Below, in pieces: positions 25,963-35,215 of a stretch of 64,000 nucleotides of DNA. Made by a program: the position numbers and the translations under genes. This DNA is from Acetomicrobium hydrogeniformans ATCC BAA-1850 (GTDB lineage: Bacteria; Synergistota; Synergistia; Synergistales; Acetomicrobiaceae). Numbering within the stretch: the stretch's first letter is position 1; each line of letters begins with the position of its first letter. Location: positions 940,001-1,004,000 of the forward strand of contig NZ_ACJX03000001.1 in NCBI RefSeq assembly GCF_000160455.2. The letters are read 5' to 3'. The notes below the pieces were generated by a model. The model did no database searches. It worked only from the letters and a program-made list of their open reading frames with translations, and had not been told where the DNA came from.

Positions 25963-27732
25963 TTAATCTTTTTTACGTAGTTTCGGCAAACTTACAAGAA
26001 AGGTGGTCGGATTTACAGGCGATTTTAACTCTATGATTCCTCCGTGTCCTTCTATTATATTTTTCGCTATGGCAAGGCCAAGACCGTAGCCGGCTGATTT
26101 TTCTCTGTATCCTGTTTTAAAGGAGCCTCTCTTAAACCTCGCGAAGATATCTTCAGTCGTGTTCGACGGCACTCCTACGCCGTTGTCCGATATGCTCACA
26201 TGCCAAAAATTTTTGTTCTCATCTAGGGATATACAGATAAGTCCTCCCTTTTGGTCCTTGAATTTTTGCTGTGTATATTTGACCGCGTTATCGATTATAT
26301 TGCCCAGGGCTTTTTTTATAGCGTCGTAGGAGGCTTCTATAGGAGCGCGAGTGAAGGGCAAGTCCACCTTCCATTCTATATACCTGGCCTGGGGGTAGCC
26401 TTTATATTCACTCGCCAGATCTTTAAGCATTGAGACGATATCTACGGTCTCTCTTTCTCCCTTTGTTATTGTCATTTGTTGGCTTTCAAGTTTAGCGAGA
26501 TACAGAAGGTCGTCTACCAACCTGGAGAGTCGATCCTCTTGTTCTGTGATTTTTTGCAACAACTTTTCACGTTCGGAGGCCTCCATATCGGGATTACATG
26601 CCAAGATTTCCGTTGCGGCCTTTATTACGGTGAGAGGGGTTTGAAACTCGTGGCTTGCATCGGCGATGAAGTTTCTTCTGGCGATTTCCATTTGCTTCTG
26701 ATCGGTGATGTCTGTGATCAAGAAGAGATAACCTTTTTCTAGACGCTTTGCTTTACAATTTAAGTATCTTTTATTCTGATTGGTTACTTCAATGGTCGAT
26801 TCCGCTTCGGATCTTTCTTTTAATTCGTCGTAAAGTTCTATCAGTTTGGGAAGGCCTATTACACCTATGAATAGTTTATTGATGTAATCTCCTTGAGCCA
26901 TATCCAATATATCTATCGTGCTTTTGTTAAGATAGAGTATCTTGCCTTCGCTGTCTATCAGGATGACGCCTGCGGGGAGATAGTCTATCAATTGTTTTAG
27001 ATTGTTTCTCTGTTGATTTAATAGTTTTAAAGTGTTTTGCAGATTTTCCGCCATCTCTCTCAAGCTCCTCGCTAAATTCGATATCTCTGGAGGGCCGATG
27101 AGAGAAAACCTGGCCTCTTTTCCCTCTGCGAGTTTTGATGCTACGCCGGACAATTCTTCCAAGGGGGTTAATATTTTTCTTATAATAAAATGGCTTAGTA
27201 AAACAGCAAAAAAAGAAAGGATCAACATCAGCAGGAAAAAGTATAAATTTAAGCCCCCTTTTACCGAGGTCAACAGATTCAATGATCGGGATAACACTAT
27301 GATCAATTCTTCATCGCTCAAGGAAATTTTTTTCAACATGTGGGTCAAATAGGTTCTCTTTGCTTTATTATAAATACTGTCGAAGACCAGCGGTTCTTTT
27401 AAAGCTCTTTGAAAATCAGCGCTCCCCGATAAATATTCTATTTTTGCCTCTTCCGGCTTGCTATCCCATATTATTTTTCCAGTTAAATCGTAAAGAGATA
27501 TTCTGTCTGAATGGGCAAAATTTTTTTGGGCTAAAAAACGGATGGCCTCCGATCGATTTAGCTTTGCAATTGCTTTCTCAATATTCTCTAGCGTGAGGCT
27601 CTGTTCTTCGAAGGCCTGATTTATCAATGAATTTTGAAATGCTTTAGAAGATAAATACCACGATGAGCATATTGTGAGTAAGACTAGAAAGACCGTGAAG
27701 AATACTATCTGCCCCTTAATGCTTTTCATCAT
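25963..27732 (-). CDS. phoR: Phosphate-regulon type sensor histidine kinase
   Basis: About 589 residues. Two membrane helices (about 7-28 and 170-190) enclose an extracytoplasmic domain. A HAMP linker, a PAS domain (IDYLPAGVILIDSEGKILYLN), the HisKA box DASHEFQTPLTVIKAATEI with the phospho-His, and an HATPase domain with NIIDNAVKYT, ISDNGVGVP and GYGLGLAIAKNI follow. It would phosphorylate PhoB in response to phosphate. The ATGATG at 27732/27729 follows GGTGA; the longer frame to 27777 lies inside phoB. It overlaps the end of phoB. Confidence 0.93.
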   Translation of the reverse strand: MMKSIKGQIVFFTVFLVLLTICSSWYLSSKAFQNSLINQAFEEQSLTLENIEKAIAKLNRSEAIRFLAQKNFAHSDRISLYDLTGKIIWDSKPEEAKIEYLSGSADFQRALKEPLVFDSIYNKAKRTYLTHMLKKISLSDEELIIVLSRSLNLLTSVKGGLNLYFFLLMLILSFFAVLLSHFIIRKILTPLEELSGVASKLAEGKEARFSLIGPPEISNLARSLREMAENLQNTLKLLNQQRNNLKQLIDYLPAGVILIDSEGKILYLNKSTIDILDMAQGDYINKLFIGVIGLPKLIELYDELKERSEAESTIEVTNQNKRYLNCKAKRLEKGYLFLITDITDQKQMEIARRNFIADASHEFQTPLTVIKAATEILACNPDMEASEREKLLQKITEQEDRLSRLVDDLLYLAKLESQQMTITKGERETVDIVSMLKDLASEYKGYPQARYIEWKVDLPFTRAPIEASYDAIKKALGNIIDNAVKYTQQKFKDQKGGLICISLDENKNFWHVSISDNGVGVPSNTTEDIFARFKRGSFKTGYREKSAGYGLGLAIAKNIIEGHGGIIELKSPVNPTTFLVSLPKLRKKD

Positions 27733-28426
27733 TGATGTCACCGCCGAGCCTGTAGCCTCGATGTCTGACAGTTTCAATTAGGTTGAAGTTCAAGCCAGCC
27801 TTCTTGACCTTCGTCCTCAATCTGCTTATATGAACGTCTATGGTCCTGGTCTCTCCAAGATATGTCCCCCACACCTTCGCCAGCAGCTGTTCCCTCGAGA
27901 CTATCTTTGGTGCATTTTTCATCAATATCTTTATCAGCTCAGTCTCTATGGGGGTTAGCACTATCTTTATATCCTCGTATGTCAGGATATCCGCATCAGC
28001 AATAAGTTCCAGCTTACCAAGCTTTATCGTTTCATTTTGAGGGGAAGCTGGATGGGCTCTGCGAAGGATGGTCTTAATCCTCGCGTGAAGTTCAGCCAGG
28101 GAAAAAGGTTTTTTTACGTAATCGTCGGCACCAAGCTCTAAACCTTCAATGACGTCTCTTTCGTCACGCCTTGCGGTCAAGATAATTATGGGTATATCCT
28201 TCGTTATGGGGTCTTTCTTAAGTCTCCTGCACACCTCCCAGCCGTCCATAATTGGCAACATGAGGTCTAATATGATCAAGTCCGGCAACGACTCGTAACA
28301 AATCTCCAAAGCTCTATCTCCGTCTGCGGCCTTTATTATTTCATATCCCTGCATTGAGAGGTATTGGCTTACGAGGGAAGCTATATTCTCTTCGTCTTCT
28401 ACGAGAAGTATTTTTTCACCGCTCAA
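27716..28426 (-). CDS. phoB: Phosphate-regulon response regulator, OmpR/PhoB family
   Basis: A 236-residue regulator. The receiver domain carries the acidic pair in LLVEDEENIA, the phospho-acceptor Asp in LIILDLMLPIMDGWE and the Lys in DYVKKPFS. The C-terminal winged helix ends in TIDVHISRLRTKVKKAGLNFNLIETVRHRGYRL. It would activate phosphate-starvation genes. The start is TTG overlapping the phoU stop (TTGA), with AGGGAGG upstream. It sits between phoU and phoR in the pst-pho operon. Confidence 0.95.
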   Translation of the reverse strand: MSGEKILLVEDEENIASLVSQYLSMQGYEIIKAADGDRALEICYESLPDLIILDLMLPIMDGWEVCRRLKKDPITKDIPIIILTARRDERDVIEGLELGADDYVKKPFSLAELHARIKTILRRAHPASPQNETIKLGKLELIADADILTYEDIKIVLTPIETELIKILMKNAPKIVSREQLLAKVWGTYLGETRTIDVHISRLRTKVKKAGLNFNLIETVRHRGYRLGGDINDEKH

Positions 28427-29115
28427 GAGTTTTCCTCCCTAGGCCTCCTTATTTGAGAGGCACTTATCTTTTTCCCGGTGACTATATAGATAACCCTTTC
28501 TGCTAAATTTGTAGCATGATCTCCGGCTCTTTCAAGCGTTCGGGCGACAAGAAGAAGCTCGGTTGCCTGTTGTATTACCTGCGGTCTTTCTATCATGATC
28601 AACAGAAGTTCGCGGAATATCTGGCGTTCAAGGTCGTCAACTTCATCGTCCATACGACATACATCCTCGGCCTTCTTCGTATCCTTTTCCATCAGGGCAT
28701 CAAGGGCGAGAAAGACCATTTTACGTATGTCGCTTTCAATTCTGGGTATATCCAGGAGAGGTTTTATATGGGGTCTGTCGGAAAGCTTGATCGCCCTTTT
28801 TGCGATGCTTGCGCCGTAATCGCCTATACGCTCTAAGTCGACTGCCATATGCATTATTGCCGACACCGTCCTCAAGTCCTGTCCCAAGGGTTGAAATCTG
28901 GCCATAAACTTCAAACAGCTCATGTCAATATCCTCGGCCATATCGTCAAGATTTTTGTCACCCTCTATTACCGCCTTGGCCTTGTCTACGTCCTGTTCTT
29001 TTAAAGCAAGAACCGATTGAGATACGGCATCTATGGCCAGCTTGCCAAGTTTTAAGAGTTTTTCCTCCAGATTTTTTAATTCTAGGTCTATATGCTCTCT
29101 AATGTTAATATCCAT
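28423..29115 (-). CDS. phoU: Phosphate transport regulator PhoU
   Basis: About 230 residues made of two PhoU repeats, each with the acidic metal-binding pattern seen here as MAVDLERIGDYGASIAKRAI and ARTLERAGDHATNLAERVIYI. PhoU links the Pst transporter to the PhoR kinase and lowers signalling when phosphate is plentiful. The ATG at 29115 is preferred; GTG 29118 is also in frame. It lies 45 bp downstream of pstB and overlaps phoB by 4 nt. Confidence 0.96.
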   Translation of the reverse strand: MDINIREHIDLELKNLEEKLLKLGKLAIDAVSQSVLALKEQDVDKAKAVIEGDKNLDDMAEDIDMSCLKFMARFQPLGQDLRTVSAIMHMAVDLERIGDYGASIAKRAIKLSDRPHIKPLLDIPRIESDIRKMVFLALDALMEKDTKKAEDVCRMDDEVDDLERQIFRELLLIMIERPQVIQQATELLLVARTLERAGDHATNLAERVIYIVTGKKISASQIRRPREENS

Positions 29116-29160
29116 CACTCCATCACCGACCTCTTATGTCAATTAAAATTTGGTTATATT

Positions 29161-29934
29161 TTATCCGAAACGACCCGTGATGTAATCGGCAGTGCGCTGG
29201 TCTTCGGGAGAGGTGAATATTTTTTCCGTAGGCCCCATTTCCACCAGTTCCCCCATCAGAAGAAATGCTGTCACGTCGGAAATCCTTGCAGCCTGTTGCA
29301 TGTTGTGCGTCACGATCACTATCGTGAAATGGTTTTTCAAGTTTCTTATCAGCTGTTCAATGCGGGCAGTGGCCATAGGGTCTAACGCAGAAGTCGGTTC
29401 GTCCATTAAAAGCACCTCAGGGTTTACGGCAATAGCCCTTGCCACGCACAGACGCTGCTGTTGTCCTCCCGAAAGAGACAAAGCCGACCTGGTGAGTATA
29501 TCCTTGACTTCATCCCAAAGGGCGGATGCTTTTAAACTGTTTTCTACAATTTCGTCCAACCTGCTTCTGTCGGTTACACCGTGGAGGCGAGGTCCGAAGG
29601 CCACATTGTCATAAATAGACATGGGGAAGGGGTTTGGTCTTTGAAAGACCATTCCCACCTTTTTGCGAAGCTCGATTAAATCCATGCCTGGAGAGTAAAT
29701 ATCGGTATCGTCCAGGTAAATCCTACCTTCGACTTTTGCGTTTGGCACGAAATCGTTCATCCTGTTGAGACATCTTAGCAGACTGCTTTTTCCGCACCCT
29801 GAGGGTCCAATGAGAGCCGTTACGCTTTTGTTAGGTATTTTCATGTTTATGTTTTTTAAAGCCATAACGCCTTCATAATAAAGAAACAAATTTTCGATTT
29901 TCACTTTCATGACGTCCCTCGTAATATCGCTCAT
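29161..29934 (-). CDS. pstB: Phosphate ABC transporter ATP-binding protein
   Basis: A 257-residue ABC ATPase. Walker A is [20 protein letters not shown], the signature is [16 protein letters not shown], Walker B is [14 protein letters not shown] and the switch His is in VTHNMQQA. The spacing and the [25 protein letters not shown] stretch are typical of PstB. It powers high-affinity phosphate uptake with PstA and PstC. ATG 29934 follows GGAAGG; ATG 29910, after GAGGGA, is a possible alternative. Confidence 0.97.
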   Translation of the reverse strand: MSDITRDVMKVKIENLFLYYEGVMALKNINMKIPNKSVTALIGPSGCGKSSLLRCLNRMNDFVPNAKVEGRIYLDDTDIYSPGMDLIELRKKVGMVFQRPNPFPMSIYDNVAFGPRLHGVTDRSRLDEIVENSLKASALWDEVKDILTRSALSLSGGQQQRLCVARAIAVNPEVLLMDEPTSALDPMATARIEQLIRNLKNHFTIVIVTHNMQQAARISDVTAFLLMGELVEMGPTEKIFTSPEDQRTADYITGRFG

Positions 29935-29953
29935 ATTAAAAACCTTCCTTATA

Positions 29954-30808
29954 CTACATTAAGTAACGTCTACGGCTTAATCTGGCGCGCATTATAATGC
30001 CTACTAAAGTGATTCCCAAGACCAAAATGAGTAAGACCAAAATTGCGCCATATTGAAGCGGTCGTGTCTTGTCTATAGATGTGCCTGCAGTAGCTAAAAC
30101 GTAAACATGAAAGGGAAGGGCCATGACTTCCTGAAACAGGCTTTTTGCAATTCCGGGCGTGAAAAAGGCTGCGCCTGTAAACATAATAGGCGCTGTTTCC
30201 CCTGCGACGCGGCCAACGGACAGTATGGCACCAGTGAGGATGGATGGCATAGCCGTAGGAACTACTACCTTGCTGATAGTCTGCCACTTGGAGGCACCAA
30301 GGGCATAAGATGCGTATCGAAGGCTTTGGGGGACGGCAAGGAGCGCCGTTTCGGCTGCGCCCACTATAAGCGGTAGGGCAATACAGCCCAAAGTGAGTCC
30401 TGCCGATAAGAGGGATGGATTGAACTTAAGCGTTATACAGAAAAAGGAAAGTCCGAAAAGACCATAGACTATTGAGGGAACTGCCGCCAAGCTCCTTATG
30501 GCCAGTCTCAATGTTGTTGTGAATATATCGTCTTTAGCGTACTCCGCTAAATATATGGCCGTACAAATTCCAACAGGAAGGGAAAAGGCAATGGAGACCA
30601 GTATTAGCTGTATGGTTCCCACGATCGGTGTTAATATACCGCCCTCCGTCATAGAATTTCTGGGCGGTTGTGTTAAAAATTCTATAGACAAGGCTCCGGC
30701 TCCCTGGACAATCACGAAACCTAAAATGCCGAATAAAATAAGTATCACAGCGAACATAGAGGCCCACAATATAAAGGTCAATGATTTGTCCTTTAACTTT
30801 CTTCCCAT
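29954..30808 (-). CDS. pstA: Phosphate ABC transporter permease PstA
   Basis: About 284 residues with six predicted membrane helices. The permease motif lies around [37 protein letters not shown], the EAA loop that docks on PstB. The start is ATG 30808, sharing a base with the pstC TGA (TGATG), with GGAGGTG 16 nt upstream; TTG 30811 is also in frame. The longer frame from 30829 would run through that site. It pairs with PstC to form the phosphate channel. Confidence 0.95.
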   Translation of the reverse strand: MGRKLKDKSLTFILWASMFAVILILFGILGFVIVQGAGALSIEFLTQPPRNSMTEGGILTPIVGTIQLILVSIAFSLPVGICTAIYLAEYAKDDIFTTTLRLAIRSLAAVPSIVYGLFGLSFFCITLKFNPSLLSAGLTLGCIALPLIVGAAETALLAVPQSLRYASYALGASKWQTISKVVVPTAMPSILTGAILSVGRVAGETAPIMFTGAAFFTPGIAKSLFQEVMALPFHVYVLATAGTSIDKTRPLQYGAILVLLILVLGITLVGIIMRARLSRRRYLM

Positions 30809-31689
30809 CAATGCAATTGCCACCTCCATCGCTTTTCTACCCAGATGGCTGCAAAATTAAGCGCCAGGGTCATTAACAATAAGAGCAATCCGGCAAAGAA
30901 AAGAGCATGATAATGAGGAGAACCGACTGGGGTTTCGCCCATTTCGGCAGCTATAGTAGACGTCAAAGGCCTTATGGGATCGAATAAACTCCTTGGGATG
31001 ATGGCTGCCCCTCCTGCGGCCATTAAAACCACCATGGTTTCGCCAATTGCCCTCATCATACCAAGCAGGCAGGCCTGCATAATACCGGGCAATGCGGCGG
31101 GTAGGACCACTCTGGTGATCGTCTCCTGCCTTGTGGCTCCCAGGGCGAAGGACGCGTCCCTAATGTCGGAAGGTACGGAAGAAATCGCGTCGTCAGCCAG
31201 CGACCCAGTTATAGGTATGATTAGGATGCCCAAAAGTAGGGAGGCGTTGAAAAGGTTTAATCCGGAGACCAGCTCAAAGGTATTTTGAAGCCAGGGGGCC
31301 AAAAGGACCATTCCGACGAAACCCAGCACCACAGAAGGTAAAAAACCCAGCATTTCGAGCAGAGGTTTCATTATATTTCTTAAAGGGGACGGGCAAATTT
31401 CGGATAAGTATATGGCGACCAGAACGCTCAATGGAAGGGCGAAGAGGGACGACAGAATAGTTACGGCCAATGACCCCGCTATTAAAGGGAGCATTCCAAA
31501 ATCCGGAGGAGAGTAAGTGGGATACCAATATAACCCGAATAGAAGCTCCTTGAGCGACGTCGATTTTAAAACCGGGATTCCTTCCTTTATCAAGAAAAAC
31601 AAGATAAATATAAGGATAAAGATACCCACCATAGCTATGCCGCTTATAATGGTCCTGGCTATGAGATCCCGTTGCTTTATATCCCTCAA
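30808..31689 (-). CDS. pstC: Phosphate ABC transporter permease PstC
   Basis: A 293-residue permease with six membrane helices. Its EAA-type loop is GATRQETITRVVLPAALPGIMQACLLGMMRAIGETM. The start is TTG with AAAGGAGG about 10 nt upstream; no better start follows before the first helix. It is the first gene of the pstCAB-phoUBR operon. The periplasmic phosphate-binding protein gene pstS, which usually precedes pstC, is missing, and no remnant of it is recognisable in the 298 bp upstream. Confidence 0.95.
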   Translation of the reverse strand: MRDIKQRDLIARTIISGIAMVGIFILIFILFFLIKEGIPVLKSTSLKELLFGLYWYPTYSPPDFGMLPLIAGSLAVTILSSLFALPLSVLVAIYLSEICPSPLRNIMKPLLEMLGFLPSVVLGFVGMVLLAPWLQNTFELVSGLNLFNASLLLGILIIPITGSLADDAISSVPSDIRDASFALGATRQETITRVVLPAALPGIMQACLLGMMRAIGETMVVLMAAGGAAIIPRSLFDPIRPLTSTIAAEMGETPVGSPHYHALFFAGLLLLLMTLALNFAAIWVEKRWRWQLH

Positions 31690-31987
31690 ATCAGAACTTC
31701 CTCCTTTGGGATAACCGACTCGTGCTTCTATAAAGCTTCATGGAAGATTCATGCCTGTCCATACTTATAAAAACAATAACATTCACTAAGAGCTTATCAT
31801 ATTCTATGTAACAATATTTTTACAAAATTGTAAAACCAACGTTACTTTAAAAACAGTCTTTTTCGCGCCACGCCGCCATATAGTTTCAGCACGAACAGGA
31901 AATATCCGAAAAAGTTTGTTGTCTTGGCATTTTCGTCTTTAGGGTGTTAAATTTTGTTGGGTTCCTGTAATAAAACTGGAGGTGTTG
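31690..31987. promoter_or_regulatory. Divergent control region pst operon / pepA with an 18-bp palindrome
   Basis: The region contains TTTTACAAAATTGTAAAA at 31818-31835, two perfect 8-bp arms around AA, about 130 bp upstream of the pstC start. It is a plausible operator for the phosphate operon, but it does not match the classical PhoB box or the Bacillus TTAACA repeats. GGAGGTG immediately before 31985 is the pepA ribosome-binding site. No gene is visible. Confidence 0.5.
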
Positions 31988-33451
31988 ATGTTGAAAGTTT
32001 ACAAAAGCTCAGCGAGGCCAAGCGAGGTGAGCTCGCAGGCATTGGGTATTTTCGTCTTTGAAGGCAAAATTGAGGAGTCTTTGAAAGAGCTTGAAGGTTT
32101 GGGCAAGAGGGTCAAAAAGCAGGCGGAACATGAGCACTTTACCGGTAAGAAGGAAAGTATGCTCAAAGTCACTTTTCCCGAAGGCCCGATACCCAGGGTT
32201 TTTCTGGTGGGATTGGGACAAGAATCGAAGGCGAGGATAGACGATTACAGGGTTGCTGCTGCAATTATAACGAAGGCCGCTTTAGAATCACATGCCGGAG
32301 AACTGTATCTTTACTCTCCAAAAATTAACCCTCCCATTTCACAGGCCCTTGCCGAGGGGGCTTTGCTCGGCGCCTACAGGTTCGACCGATATAAAACCGA
32401 TGGCCGAAAGGAGGAAGGCAAAAGGGGAATTGATGACCTCTATATAATAAATGGCGACGACGATGACATCGAAAGAGGCGTCCTTTTTGCCTGCGGACAG
32501 AATTATGCCAGGGATTTGGCGAACGAGCCTCCAAACCTTGTCAACCCAGCCACCTTGGCGAAGGCGGCCGTTGATTTGGCTGAGGATATGGGCTTGGAAT
32601 GCGAGATATACGACGAAGTAGAGTTGGAACGCATGGGCATGAATGCCCTCCTTGCTGTCGGGAGGGGATCTGCTAATCCACCCAGGTTGATCCACCTGAC
32701 GTACAAGCCGTCGTCCAGGCCTTTAAAGAAAATTGCCCTTGTCGGAAAGGGACTCACCTTCGATAGCGGCGGATTGGATATAAAAACCTCAGAGAATATG
32801 AGGACCATGAAGGGCGATAAAACGGGAGCATGTGTCGTCTTGGGAGCGATGAGAAGCCTTGTCAAGTTAGATTTGCCGATGGAAGTGCACGCCTTGATAG
32901 GAGCCGTTGAGAACATGCCGAGCGGTTCGTCATATAAACCCGATGATATAATCAAAACCTATACAGGAAAGACCATAGAGATCGATAACACCGACGCCGA
33001 AGGGCGGGTGACTATGGCAGATGTGTTGGGTTTTGCCTCGAAGTTAAATCCCTCTTGCATGGTCGATATTGCTACTCTTACGGGAGGTTGTGCCGTAGCC
33101 CTGGGTCCTTACAGGGCAGGAATATTTGCGAACGATCAAGCCCTTTGCAACGCATTGCTCGATGCGTCGTCTTTCACGGGAGAAATGCTCTGGCAGCTTC
33201 CTATGGACGACGAGCGCTTGAGAAAGCGCTTGGATTCGCCCTTTGCCGATGTGGCCAATTCAGCGGGAAGATATGGAAGCGCCATCACTGCTGCCATGTT
33301 TTTGAGAGAGTTTGTGCCCGAAGACATTCCCTGGGCCCATATCGATATAGCAGGCGTAAGTTACTATAAGGAGCCTTTCGGGTACTACTCCAGCGGAATA
33401 TCGGGGTTCGGCACCAGAACGATATTGCAATGGCTTTACCGGTTGCAATAA
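31988..33451 (+). CDS. pepA: Leucyl aminopeptidase, M17 family
   Basis: About 487 residues. The C-terminal catalytic domain has the two-zinc site and active residues in VGKGLTFDSGGLDIKTSENMRTMKGDKTGA and in IEIDNTDAEGRVTMAD. The N-terminal macro-like domain is present. It removes N-terminal residues from peptides in the cytoplasm as a hexamer. GGAGGTG precedes closely spaced candidates GTG 31982, ATG 31988 and TTG 31991; ATG 31988 is chosen. Confidence 0.95.
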   Translation: MLKVYKSSARPSEVSSQALGIFVFEGKIEESLKELEGLGKRVKKQAEHEHFTGKKESMLKVTFPEGPIPRVFLVGLGQESKARIDDYRVAAAIITKAALESHAGELYLYSPKINPPISQALAEGALLGAYRFDRYKTDGRKEEGKRGIDDLYIINGDDDDIERGVLFACGQNYARDLANEPPNLVNPATLAKAAVDLAEDMGLECEIYDEVELERMGMNALLAVGRGSANPPRLIHLTYKPSSRPLKKIALVGKGLTFDSGGLDIKTSENMRTMKGDKTGACVVLGAMRSLVKLDLPMEVHALIGAVENMPSGSSYKPDDIIKTYTGKTIEIDNTDAEGRVTMADVLGFASKLNPSCMVDIATLTGGCAVALGPYRAGIFANDQALCNALLDASSFTGEMLWQLPMDDERLRKRLDSPFADVANSAGRYGSAITAAMFLREFVPEDIPWAHIDIAGVSYYKEPFGYYSSGISGFGTRTILQWLYRLQ

Positions 33452-33480
33452 AAAGCCCAAAGGCCCATGCAAAAGTTTGA

Positions 33481-33533
33481 TGGTAAGGATCCCTTCTCCT
33501 TACGCTCCATAAAAATTCATTTTGAAGGAGCGC
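33481..33533. terminator. Possible terminator between pepA and M48 gene
   Basis: CGCTCC pairs with GGAGCG around an AT-rich loop in front of the M48 stop, and a second short pair GTAAGG/CCTTAC lies beside it. The two genes converge here. The hairpins are modest and lack a clean T-run. Confidence 0.35.
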
Positions 33534-34166
33534 TTAATAACGCGTCGATACTTCCGCCGCCTTGTTTCTTACATGGATAAGCCTTCTGTCGGTTGGAGGA
33601 TGCGAATTAAAGCCGCTGGGACTGGTCTCGTAACCTGCCTCTTTCATCTTTTCCAGTGCCCTAACCAAACCCCATGGATCGTAACCGGCCCTGGCGGCCA
33701 ACTCTATGCCGTAGTCGTCTGCTTCCACTTCCTGCTCACGGCTAAAACCGGATTCTGCAAGGGCATAGCCAATGTCCAAAGGATCTATGCCCGAAGAACT
33801 TCCCACCTTGCGGAACAAGAGGCCCCATAAAATGCTTCGGGTGACCGTTCTGCCGTAGTGATTGAGTTTTATGTGTCCGATCTCGTGGGCCAGCACGCCC
33901 GCAAGCTCATCTTCGCTGTCCAGCAATTCGAGCATTCCCTTTGTCACCGTTATCGAATACTTATTCAGGGAAAAAGAGACCCAGGCGTTCGGCTCCTTTT
34001 GGTCGACGACAGCGATTGGAGCAGAAGGATCGATTCCGGCTGTTTTTGCCAATTTCGCCCAAACACTTTTTACCGAATCGGGTTCCAACGCAGCCAATGA
34101 AGCGTTAGCCGAAAGAAATATAATAATTACCGCCCCAACGAGGAAAAAGCGTGCAAATTTTTTCAT
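33534..34166 (-). CDS. M48-family metalloprotease, exported
   Basis: About 210 residues. A signal peptide (hydrophobic run about 6-22, cleavage after SLA) leads to a compact M48 protease domain: zinc motif LAHEIGHIKLNH, third ligand Glu in QEVEADDYGIELAARAGYDP, and HPPTDRRLIHVR near the end. It resembles BepA/LoiP-type periplasmic proteases, which act in outer-membrane quality control, but it lacks a TPR region. GGGGGTG lies 6 nt before ATG 34166; ATG 34172 is also in frame but abuts that site. Confidence 0.88.
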   Translation of the reverse strand: MKKFARFFLVGAVIIIFLSANASLAALEPDSVKSVWAKLAKTAGIDPSAPIAVVDQKEPNAWVSFSLNKYSITVTKGMLELLDSEDELAGVLAHEIGHIKLNHYGRTVTRSILWGLLFRKVGSSSGIDPLDIGYALAESGFSREQEVEADDYGIELAARAGYDPWGLVRALEKMKEAGYETSPSGFNSHPPTDRRLIHVRNKAAEVSTRY

Positions 34167-34322
34167 TTTCATCACCCCCATCCATAGTGGGGTAAATTTC
34201 TAGATTTATTTTAATTCTCATTTCCAATATTAATTCTAATATTTTATACTGGAATTGAAAATGGGAATTTTTACGTAGGATGGAGGGATGAAGGCCTTTG
34301 ATTCCCGGAGGTGGATCTGTTG

Positions 34323-35099
34323 ATGTTAGGTGCAATTGTGGGAGATATAGTCGGATCGGTATATGAGTTTGATCCGGTAAAAGACGAAAAGGCGGTAATT
34401 TTCTTTAAAGAAGGCTGCACCTACACGGACGATACCGTTCTCACTGTAGCGGTGGCCGATTGTCTGTTGCATAGAGGGTCTTACGCCGATTATTATTTAA
34501 AATATGCCAGCCGATATCCAAATGCTGGCTATGGTCGAATGTTTAAACTTTGGTTGAAATTTAACGGACAGAGATCTATAAAAAGCCTTGGAAACGGTTC
34601 AGCGATGAGGGCAAGCCCCATAGGATGGGCATGTAACGAAGCGGAGGACCTTTTGAGGGAGGCCGAAAAAAGTGCCCTTCCCACGCATTCAGACCCGGAG
34701 GGTATAAAAGGCGCCCAGGCCGCGGCTTTGGCCGTGTTTTTAGCTCGAAAAGGTTATTTGAAGGAGCAGATAAAACGAGAAATAGAAAGCCGTTTTGGAT
34801 ACGACCTGTCGAGAGAACTCGAGGAAATACGTCCTTCCTACAACTTTGACGCCACCTGTCCCGGTTCCGTCCCAGAAGCGCTTATAGCTTTTTTGGAGTC
34901 CGATGATTTCGGAGACGCCTTGAGAAAAGCAATATCTTTGGGCGGTGACGCCGATACGCAGGCTGCCATAGCAGGAGCCGTGGCCCACGCATATTATGGA
35001 GGCATTCCCGGCGAAATGATCGAAAAGTCGAGGATGCTCCTGCCAAGCGAGTTTGTAAAGATAATTGATATATTCGTCGATACCTACGATGTCTTTTGA
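34323..35099 (+). CDS. ADP-ribosylglycohydrolase-family protein
   Basis: About 258 residues. The family's metal-binding blocks are visible: GAIVGDIVGSVYEF at the start, TYTDDTVLTVAV, and SLGGDADTQAAIAGAVAHAYYG near the C-terminus, giving the two-magnesium site of DraG-like enzymes. They remove ADP-ribose from proteins or small molecules. No ADP-ribosyltransferase partner (DraT or toxin) is nearby. ATG 34323 is taken, with GGAGGTG 9 nt upstream; GTG 34311 lies inside that site. Confidence 0.88.
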   Translation: MLGAIVGDIVGSVYEFDPVKDEKAVIFFKEGCTYTDDTVLTVAVADCLLHRGSYADYYLKYASRYPNAGYGRMFKLWLKFNGQRSIKSLGNGSAMRASPIGWACNEAEDLLREAEKSALPTHSDPEGIKGAQAAALAVFLARKGYLKEQIKREIESRFGYDLSRELEEIRPSYNFDATCPGSVPEALIAFLESDDFGDALRKAISLGGDADTQAAIAGAVAHAYYGGIPGEMIEKSRMLLPSEFVKIIDIFVDTYDVF

Positions 35100-35150
35100 T
35101 TTTGAAGTCATAGAAAAAATAAGGGTGCTGATTTGTTATCTGAGACCATA

Positions 35151-35184
35151 AAATAAGGACCGCGGATTTCTGCGGCCCTTATTT
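35151..35184. terminator. Bidirectional terminator between ADP-ribosylglycohydrolase and encapsulin genes
   Basis: AAATAAGG and CCGC pair with GCGG and CCTTATTT around a short loop, with single mismatches, and A/T runs lie on both sides. The flanking genes converge on it. Confidence 0.85.
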
Positions 35185-35215
35185 GGCATATCGGTGTAAG
35201 CCTTTTATAGGAGCC

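Noticed and set aside
31818-31835. Rex (redox) operator
   Set aside because: The palindrome TTTTACAA-AA-TTGTAAAA lacks the TTGTGAA/TTCACAA half-sites of Rex boxes.
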